Assembly (NCBI GenBank): GCA_009733775.1
Contig: WOGZ01000019.1
Location: 1-64,000, forward strand
DNA: 64,000 nucleotides
Direction of reading: 5' to 3'
Source: Alectoria sarmentosa
Taxonomy: Eukaryota > Ascomycota > Lecanoromycetes > Lecanorales > Parmeliaceae
In this document: positions 56,244 through 64,000 of the stretch, piece by piece
Layout of the letters: each line of letters starts with the position of its first letter
How positions within the stretch are numbered: the stretch's first letter is position 1
Translations under genes and position numbers: made by a program
The notes under the pieces: generated by a model
The model's input: the letters and a program-made list of their open reading frames with translations, nothing else
What the model was told of the DNA's origin: nothing
The model's database searches: none

Positions 56244-57346
56244 TATTGATGATATAATTGGAGTGTCGGTAGGTGTTGTGGGCTTAGATGGCGTGTACAC
56301 TTCTGCTATTCAATGGGTCTACCCTGTTTGTATTGTCAATATTTCCGCTCAGCAAACAACAAAACATTCACTCCTAAGAAAGAGAGCCGTCGTTCACCAA
56401 CGACCAAATGACGACAAGGACGAAACATAGGTCGCAAAGAGAGCTGCAAGATGTCGTAGATTTGGTTGCGAAGCGAGATTCACAAACCAGAGCTAGCAAT
56501 CTCTGAGACCACCTCCTCGTATACCAAGGAGAATAACTGTCGGAGATGCAAAGAATTTCTTTGCATCCAACAAGATGATCAGAGCCTCATCTACAATTAG
56601 CGCACCCACTTTCCGTACTCAACGGCCATCCCAAATCCGCCGGCCACGAAAGCGATCCGTAACGCCAGGCTCCAAGTCCCCCCCTGCATCGCTATTGGAC
56701 GACTCTGCATCGCATGGCATCTCCAGCCAACTTTCTCATACTGCACAATGCAGATGTTGCGCTATTTTTATAATAGCCGCCGCGAAGCTCATGATGTGGA
56801 GGGATCGCAGGAGTGAATACTGGATACGGTGCAAAGATGAGGTTCAGCAAACCCCTGCAAGTTCGGACGCCAATCAAAGTATGAGTCAGCGCGAACGCCA
56901 GGTCACGTGATGGAGGACAGCGCTTAGGGGTTGGATGATGGGTCGCAGTCGGACTATTTTTGGTGACTATTGTTAGATATTTGGTCATCTGAGTTTGTTG
57001 GGGGGATTTGCAGAGCGTTGGTTGATGGAGATGAGCTGTCTCCCAGGTTCTGAGGCAAAGGGAACAAGATCAATCTTAGAAAAGATTCCATGGAAGAAAA
57101 TACATTAGAAGGGAATGCAGTCCAGGTATCTAAATATGATCTATCGCGTACATGAACACCCCTAGATCATGTCGCCGCTCGCCCAGATGCATCGTGGGTA
57201 CTTGTACTGGCCCGCAGCGAGCGACCCATGGGACATTGGGACTTGCCAAAGCCGGCAGCGTAGCGGATCCGGAAGATGTGAACGTTAGTACCAGAAAATA
57301 GTACAATCTTCCCCAAACGCCATATTAAAGTTTGTCCTGAAGCTAG
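56244..57346. other. intergenic: promoter of the membrane protein gene
   Basis: About 1.1 kb. ORFs on both strands are short and unrecognised. No repeat stands out. Confidence 0.6.
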
Positions 57347-58871
57347 TCAGCCTCCCTCAGCACCCTCCTCTTTCTTCCCTCTTATTTTTTTGACCTGGTC
57401 ACTAACACCGTCCTTGAACTTCTCCCACGGTGTCCTGTTGAGCTTGTTGCTTAACTCGCGGTAGTTGTACATCTCCCCCCAACAGTCTCTTCCCCACTCG
57501 CAACCAGCCATGTTGACCACAAAATCTCGATCTCTCTCGGAATAGTGTATCCTTGAATCCTCGCCGTTCTCGCCGCATGCACCCATCGGGAAGCTATTGA
57601 TCTTTCGCTGCGGGATGAAAGCTGTGTGTGGCCTTATCCATGGCTGGTTGATGTAGAGGTGCTCCATTGCATCTTGTTCTTTGTGTTCCCACTCCATATG
57701 CTTTTGCTCGTAGCCAACAGGGTCCCACCAGATATCGAGCAGACGATCTGTCCAAATGCTGCGGTGAACGAAGAAGGAGCCGAGGTTGAATCCTCCACAA
57801 TCTTGAGGTATGATAAGGTCGATAGAGTTGGCACGGCCGTCGCCGTTGGCTGAGCGGGCTGGAGGGTCGAGGTGGAGAGATTCGAAAGGGTGTGAGATGT
57901 TGAGAGGATTGTAGACGTTTATGTCTCGGTAGGTATTTCCCAGCAGGTCGTTAAAGATGTGTCTTTGCAATGGGTATGAGGGCTCCATGATGAAGGTATT
58001 CAGGTCCAGCCACCAGAACCTTTTGAGGGCCTGGTCAGTCAAAATTCCTGAAAGACAAATATGGAGCAATTACCATTCAGCCTTGGGATACTTCCGCATA
58101 CAATTTCGTATGGTGTCCACCTTCTCCCAGCTCTCTCGCCATTCGTGTGCATATCTCTTCTTGGTGCTCATATCGACAATCTCGAGATCGTAACCCCACT
58201 TTTTGGTGTACTTCTTCTTGTTCCTCACACTATCTCTTTCAATAGCCCATTCACGAGCACCTTTCCATTCCATGACACCTCCTCCCTGATTCGCTGCCAG
58301 TATGACCACGAATTTGCTGCCACCGCCTAAGAACGACGCTCTTCGATACGCTCGATGCATGGCTGTCAGAGATGTCATCACAAGCAAGCACCCACAAGTG
58401 GAAAAGATACTCACGAGTAACGTAAAACAGAATGATCGCCAAAAGAAATGCGAGGAATATTCCCAATCGTAATCTCAAACGCCATATCGTCCTTCCAAGA
58501 TATGTGAGAAATCTCCCAGTCCTGCTTCCACTCATCTGTGCCCATCTTCCTCGTCCGAGCCTCTCTTTGTCTGAAAAGTCTCTTCGGCCCGTCATCCTGA
58601 AAGTAGGCAGGCTCGTTGATATCTTCCTCGCATGTCTCGAAAAGAAGCCATTGTTCCTTGTTGAAAATGATGGGTAGCCTTTGACCTCCTCACTTCTCGC
58701 TTTTGCTTTTGCCCAAGTCACATCATCACTACTTAACAAACCATTCGTCTGTATATCGCCATATGTCTTCCTAGGACTAGCATTCCCGCTTACGTTGTCA
58801 TAAGGGCTTGTCAGCCCGGGACTTGACCATCCTCCTCCTCTTCTAGGTGATGGCGATCGTGATAGGGACAT
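57347..58871 (-). CDS. MNN10: Golgi alpha-1,6-mannosyltransferase Mnn10 (GT34)
   Basis: Three exons on the minus strand: 58871-58415, 58362-58074, 58019-57347 (1419 nt, 472 aa). Mnn10 is a type II Golgi enzyme of the M-Pol II complex that extends the alpha-1,6 backbone of N-linked mannan. The start MSLSRSPSPRRGGGWSSPGL matches the family. A membrane anchor lies near 133-152 (LRLGIFLAFLLAIILFYVT). The catalytic domain has KFVVILAANQGGGVMEWKG, KKYTKKWGYDLEIVDMSTKK, the metal-site region WFWWLDLNTFIMEP rebuilt by the second splice, PQDCGGFNLGSFFVHRS, EQKHMEWEHKEQDAMEHLY, and DFVVNMAGCEWGRDCW. The frame is open a further 119 codons upstream from a TTG, so an upstream exon or longer leader cannot be excluded. 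Confidence 0.93.
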
Positions 58872-60282
58872 TGAGCCGTAAGGTGTCCCAGGTATGGTAG
58901 GTAATGGCTGGGCGTAGCCACCCGTCGGGAAGCCCGACGAGGCCCCTATACGGCTGCTCGATGGGCTCTGTTCCTGTAAATCCAATTGCGGAGGTGGTCT
59001 TGTGGCTGATGACGTACGCCGTCGACGTTGCGCCCCGGTCTTTACCTGGGTGGAAGAGGGAGAAGCCAGGTTGGTCAAGTCGCGAAGAGAAGAAAGCGGG
59101 CGTCCAGCTCGGGTAGAACGAAACGTCGAGAGTTGATTGCGTACGTCAATCTTGGGAGGTCGGGTAGCGGCAGGAATTGGCGCCAGGCCTTGAGATAAAG
59201 CGGTGAGACAAAGCACTGTCTTGTTCAAGTGAGGATGTTATGAGAAGGGTGCTTGACTGCTTGCTGATATTGTCCCTTGTGTCTTTGTTACGTATCTTGA
59301 TGTCGATGTGTTATTTCTATCCACTTTTCCATGAGCTCCAAAGCTAAGGAAGTCGAGGTTGCAAACTTGCAGGGAAGGCGCCGTCGGTAAGGGTATGTTA
59401 CGGCGAGTGTAAAGTAAAACTGTTTTAGCGTCTCTTACAATCTAATCGGCTGTGAAACGATTGCGATGTTCCTGTCTTCAAGATGTACGAATTCGCAGAA
59501 GATGGGATCGATTTCACTGAAACGTTGATGAGGGATTAGTTGCTAAGGAGGACGGCGAGAGAGAGAGGGTGTGTCTGTGTTTTACATTACAAGAAGCTGA
59601 CGTTGCAGTACTCAGGGTTGGCAGCCAATCAATCAGCGATACCAAGACGCAGGCTGAGATTGTTTTCTCTTGGCTGCGGGGATGTGAAAATTGGCATGCC
59701 GAAAAGGGAGGTAGCGTTATGTGGCCAGACAAAGATAAGGTAAGCTCATAAGCACCCAAGTCGGTATACAACATACGCGGTGCCGGTACTAGAGCAGAAT
59801 CAAGATCTTCTTTTGACCCATTTTGACCGACAGCGACCTGTTGATGGTACCGTAGCTCTCCTTCTCTTTCTCCTTCTCGATAGCGGGACTACTTGTTGTA
59901 CTTTAATTGTGCTAAGTAAGATACCAGAGGCGATGGATCGATCTTTCCATTCGTTTTCATAGCATGGCCGAATTCTAATACCCAGATGGTCATTTATAAT
60001 GCTTGCTTCGGAGAAGAAGAAGCTCTAGTGAATGCTGCTGCAATGATACAAATTCCCGTGGCAATCCGCTTGCTCTTCTGATCGCTGCTGAACGCCTTCC
60101 ATCATCCCCTCAAATATGCTCATCATCAACGCCGATCGGGGTATCGCTCTCAATGCGCCGGGTTTTCTTGGACACCTTTGTCAGTGAAAATTGGATCGGC
60201 AGGTCTTCCAGATCGTAAAAGGTCCCTTATTCTCTGGCAAAATCTCTCAATTAGAACACCTTAGATTGAAGCAAGGCAACAC
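58872..60282. other. intergenic: MNN10 upstream, UBC gene downstream
   Basis: About 1.4 kb. The first 350 bp stay in the MNN10 frame as noted there. The rest holds only short ORFs. Confidence 0.55.
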
Positions 60283-62006
60283 TTACTCCATGCTCCGCTG
60301 AACCGCTCGGCGCAGCTGACGATTGTACTGCTTCTTGTCGTCTGCCGATCCCCAGTACAACTTCGATGCCTCCGGATTGACAAGGGTTCGAGGATCATAT
60401 GGCGGCTCCGTGTCCTCAATGGCCTCGATAATTGCCTCGATATGGGACTTGAGCTCATCCTGACGCTTAGGAAAGTAGCATAAAACGCCGTCTTTGGATA
60501 TGCGGTGATGGAACATCTTCGTCTCGGAGATGGCCCGAGGTTGCTCATCTGGGAATCGAGGGCTGATTGAAATTTTGATCCTGAACATACCACCATCAAG
60601 GTTCGTCATAGGTCGGCCAAAGTAAGTCAGCAGCCAGACGAACGGATTCCTGTCCACCAGGTCGATGTCGAGAGTGACCATGTCATTCCTTTTGTAAGTT
60701 TCTACAAGCTGCTGGTGCTGACGTTCGAGCATTGACGCCATGGTTGTCTCTTTCCGTACTTGCATTGCACCTTCCTGAGCCCAGTAGTCGATCTCGCGAA
60801 ACAGCACAGTGTGAATCAATTGAAGCCTCCTCCTGAGCTCAGGGTAGTTGAACTTGCCGGGCATGGTGTTGCCACCGCCTTCGAAAGGCATGATGACGAA
60901 ATTCTGATTGGCTTTGACGGTCTTCTCTGCCTCCTCTATCGACAAAAGGTAGGATTCATGGTACCAAAGAAAGCGCCGTTTGCAGAGGTCCTTGAAGGGC
61001 TCAAAGGGAGGTGGTGGTGGCTCTACGTCATCGTACTCCGTGCGGACTTCCCCATACTCCTCCAGTGTTGGAAATTCATCTACCACGCCATCGGAATGGA
61101 TATTCAAGTAATCTTCGAGCCGCTGTACGATCGAGATCCTTAGAGATTCGTGTCGTATCTGAGGAAGCGTTAGACATCACGGACCCGTTTTGAGAGCGGA
61201 TTCAGTCTGGGTACCTTAGCTGCGTAGTGGGCTTGGGCTTTCTTGTCGTCGTCAGCATTGGCATTCTCAAAGCCAGGTTCGTTCTCGTAAGGATTGGACG
61301 ACATCAAGCTTTGTATGGAGATCAAGATCGATTCCAGGCCTTGCGCACTTGACCATTCCTCCCCACGCTCTCCTCTCCAGGTCCTGTGGACGCACCATCA
61401 GCCCCTCGTTCCAGAAATCAAGCTCCCTCTATTACCCTAATATTGATCTGTACCAGAGTCAGCAATTCTTTTACAGTAGCAACGGATGTTGATGAATAAG
61501 CGTACAAGCACACTTTGCCTCCTGCGTAGATGTTAGGATTGAATCGACATCGCCCTCCATTAGTTGTCTTGGCCGTTACAGAGGGCGCCTTTTCAGGATA
61601 GTCTGGCAGATTTCAGTCATCCATAGCCTCTCGTTGTTGCAGAGAAATCTATAACCTTCGGGAAATTTGACGCTGAACTGAAGCGCCAACTGTCAGCAGC
61701 TCATCAATCAGAGGAATGACCTGTCCACCAACATCGAAGAACCCAAACTCATACGGAGTCTCAGGCGGCCCTATGATCAATGCTTTGACGTTTCGAACAT
61801 CGCTATCTCGGCAAGCTACCGCTATCGCTTTTGCAACAGTCAGTTGATTGACGAGGCGCCCAGCTGCCTCTCCACGACGGCAAGCATACATAGATCGGTG
61901 TTCTTTTGAATGTCTGTAAGCTCCTAATAGGATGTTAGATTTCAAATGAGGTCTGAAAAGATGAAGTCCTTACACGTATGATTCGGTAGACGCTCTGGTT
62001 CGACAT
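60283..62006 (-). CDS. protein with two ubiquitin-conjugating (UBC-fold) domains
   Basis: Eight exons on the minus strand: 62006-61974, 61923-61890, 61827-61733, 61677-61656, 61602-61506, 61447-61436, 61383-61215, 61158-60283 (1338 nt, 445 aa). The first half is an E2 fold of the UBE2Z-like kind: IAVACRDSDVRNVKALIIGP, PYEFGFFDFSVKFPEDYPEK, then an NPN motif (residues 83-85), catalytic-type Cys93 in GGKVCLSILGTWRGERGEEW, and LISIQSLMSSNPYENEPGFE. The second half, after a linker, again looks E2-like: GRPMTNLDGGMFRIKISISP, then FHHRISKDGVLCYFP with Cys381 and PYDPRTLVNPEASKLYWG. Exon 6 is only 12 nt and exon 4 only 22 nt, and both are needed to complete conserved E2 text. All junctions keep frame, and branch-like CTAAC or CTGAC precedes most acceptors. 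Substrates are unknown. Whether the second domain is active is unclear. Confidence 0.87.
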
Positions 62007-63529
62007 TTGATTGGATCCAAAGGTGGGTGTTTGTAGCTGATGTGAAATGCGCGAAAGTGTACTTGAGTGGTATCTTCATAGAGGCATGTGATTAACGAGA
62101 CCATCTACTCATATAAAGGAAGTAGTTCAAGGCACCAGCAGGAAGATTGTAGGTTCTTGAGGTGAGTGTTGTTTCAAGTGAGGCGTGACAAGTCAGTCGG
62201 ACAAACATCGACAAGGCTGATTCAAGCAGCCGGACCGTTACAGTGTTAGGAAAACAACGACGACGACGACGGGCGAGCCAGAACAGGACGTTGAAGTTGT
62301 TCGCGATGCACTGTTGGTCTAAGGATTTACCTAGGCCCCAGTATGGATTGGGAAGATATTTGAGGCTGAGGCTCAAGCTCCAGGCATCCTTTACTTGATC
62401 AAATTGAAGCATGCAACATGCAAGTCGTGCCTGAGCGAACCCTGAGCGAGGATATGTGGTACTCGTACAGCCCTACTGAAGCGCTAACGATTTAAATTAC
62501 TTTACCTAAGGTACCTAAGTGCAAGTTACACTCTCAAAATCCGCCCGGGACTGAAAGCCACAATTTGAATGGGAGCAATCCTAGGTACTTTACTTCCCAT
62601 AATCAACAAGGTAAAATAATAATAGCTCTTTCTTTCTCATCAGGAAAGTCTTCATGCGAGCATTATAGCATGTAATTGAGTCTGCATTATTGAATCCATC
62701 GTAGTCGTAACAACAATAATAATCTACGCGCCTGGTACTCTCGTTCCTGGATTGCCATATGCTTCTCCACAAATAGAGTAGAGTAATATAATAATAAGTG
62801 CTTTACGGAGTACCTGTAGGTAGGTAAGGTAAGGTACTTCAGGCATGAAAGGACTAAAATTGGACTGGACTGCCGCTCTCCGATTCAAGCAGTCCAACTG
62901 AACTCGACTGTCACCACCATCCATTTATTCTCGAATCTTGCAATCAGTCCACTCCTTCTTATTACCTACCGGAATTCACGGTTCCTACTTGCCAGGCGCA
63001 ATAATTGGTCCCTCGCGCGCTGCCCCCTGCGGTTCGTCCAGTGGACAGCGTTTTTGCTCTCTTCAACAGACAGTACATTCCATCAACCGCTCCAGCATAT
63101 CGCACAGCGATATCTTCCTGCGCCCCAGCAAGGATCCTGCCACCTGTTTAAAACTCCCTTCACAGTGCGCAAGCCGTTTCATTTGCCACCACCGTCACCA
63201 CAAGCTTGGTTGTGCCTCGATGATTCCACGTCGCTGGAAGACAACCACTTAGCAGCGGAGAGAATTAACAACATAGGGAACTGTCAACTTTCGCTCAATT
63301 AATCCTATTACGCTCAGGAACGTGAGGACCAAAGCTTACATTCGTCAAGTACAGGGTGCAAGGCAGATCGCGTTTCGAACGGTTGCTGGGCTACTTTGGG
63401 CAAAATCTTGCCAAGTGTATTGTCGAAGTGGAGGCATAAAACAAGGCTACCAAAGGTGGCTATAAAGACTCTTATACACTGCTCGGGCTGGCTGGAGGAT
63501 ATCACCGAATTGGGAGGGAGGTTGCCGTA
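62007..63529. other. divergent region, UBC gene / LIM gene
   Basis: About 1.5 kb. It contains repeated TACCT/AGGTA motifs near 62500-62520, 62580 and 62810-62840, a pattern often seen in promoters of this window (also near 8835 and 26690). It may contain 5' exons of the LIM gene that I could not resolve. Confidence 0.5.
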
Positions 63530-64000
63530 ATGAGCCCTCAGTCGGAGGGGAGGCCGTCCACTGACAGACGACCTGGGGATGGTGCATACAATAGTCGAGG
63601 AGGATATCGGCAACCGGGGCAAAGTATGGAAGATAACCAATACCGACAAGCGGGACAGGTGAATGGGCATGGCCATGCAGATGCTCCTAAACAGAGATTC
63701 ATGGGCCCACCGCTAGCGCCAGGGGATACACGAAGTCCAAATGGCACCTCAAATCATTCCCCTATTGATGGGCGAAACGGTCGAAGTAGGGATCCGACAC
63801 AAGACTTGCCAGTCAGAGAAAGGTCACGAACTAATGGGGCATCTGGCGGGAAATCCCATACGTTGAGACTTTGCCAGAAGTGTGGCGAACCTTTGACCGG
63901 GCAATTTGTCAGAGCTCTTGGTGGAACCTTTCATCTCGAGTGCTTCAAATGCCGAGTATGCTCCATCTTCTACCTGCTGGGAAATTTAGTGCTGACAACA
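63530..64000 (+). CDS. LIM-domain protein (paxillin/Pxl1-like), 5' part
   Basis: Partial gene running off the window. From the ATG at 63530 the frame reads a polar, Arg, Gly and Pro-rich N-terminus (MSPQSEGRPSTDRRPGDGAY) and then the first half of a LIM zinc-binding domain (CQKCGEPLTGQFVRALGGTF, HLECFKCR). The Cys-x2-Cys and His-x2-Cys-x2-Cys spacing fits a LIM finger. The coding exon should end at 63955; GTATGC at 63956 is the likely donor, and the window ends inside that intron, near a CTGACA branch-like site. The frame is also open upstream of 63530, so the true start may lie in an earlier exon. Fungal proteins of this type act in polarised growth, cytokinesis or Rho signalling; the exact family cannot be decided from half a domain. 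Confidence 0.7.
   Translation, partial: MSPQSEGRPSTDRRPGDGAYNSRGGYRQPGQSMEDNQYRQAGQVNGHGHADAPKQRFMGPPLAPGDTRSPNGTSNHSPIDGRNGRSRDPTQDLPVRERSRTNGASGGKSHTLRLCQKCGEPLTGQFVRALGGTFHLECFKCRVCSIFYLLGNLVLTT

Noticed and set aside
58363..58414. MNN10 first intron begins GTGAGTATCTTTTCC, like the introners
   Set aside because: It is only 52 nt and lacks the CTGACTCCGAA 3' end; 15 shared bases at a donor are not enough to call it a family member.

Overview
The window is nuclear DNA of a filamentous ascomycete (Pezizomycotina). Genes are dense, mostly single-copy housekeeping genes on both strands. Introns are short (about 45-90 nt) with GT-AG ends and CTAAC/CTGAC-like branch sites. The protein set is typical of filamentous fungi: HapB, Rim15 with PAS and receiver domains, Erg26, Mnn10, UncA-type kinesin-3, Ars2, TSPO and DUF4291. 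The class (Dothideomycetes, Leotiomycetes or other) cannot be fixed from this sequence; introner-like introns are best known from Dothideomycetes. No rRNA, tRNA, CRISPR or bacterial features are visible.

Layout. 0-8.5 kb: hapB behind a long leader with CCAAT boxes, then VPS10. 9-17.8 kb: a compact run of cytidine deaminase (six exons), eIF3d, TRAPP subunit Trs23 (start codon split by an intron), Rpb4, Rpn10 and a Borealin/Nbl1-domain protein. 18.4-26.2 kb: TRM5 converging on the large RIM15 kinase gene. 27.9-36.4 kb: ERG26, a broken MAPEG-family gene and kinesin-3. 36.9-39.9 kb: a PX-domain (Lec1-like) gene. 39.9-45.7 kb: a gene-poor block with microsatellites and a decayed short-chain dehydrogenase. 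45.7-48.7 kb: ARS2. 50-52 kb: TSPO and a DUF4291 gene, converging. 52.6-56.2 kb: a large single-pass membrane protein. 57.3-62 kb: MNN10 and a tandem UBC-fold protein with eight exons, one only 12 nt. 63.5 kb to the end: the first part of a LIM-domain gene.

The most unusual signal is a family of related introns. The third intron of TSPO (145 nt), the intron of the DUF4291 gene (137 nt), an intron in the dehydrogenase pseudogene (145 nt) and part of an intron in the broken MAPEG gene share their 5' ends, their 3' ends and parts of their interiors, although their host genes are unrelated. This is the pattern of introner-like elements, that is, introns that multiply. Other notable points are a 27-bp degenerate tandem repeat in front of TSPO, the 12-nt and 22-nt exons of the UBC gene, several stop-free introns whose length is a multiple of three, and a Rim15 receiver domain with Glu at the phosphoacceptor position.

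The genes do not form a pathway or cluster. They are independent housekeeping functions: transcription, translation, proteasome, vesicle transport, sterol and glycan synthesis, and nutrient signalling. Several neighbours are divergent with short shared promoters: RPN10/Borealin, eIF3d/TRS23, kinesin-3/LEC1 and ARS2/TSPO. All exon coordinates below were read by eye from reading frame, splice signals and family conservation; none is supported by transcript data here.
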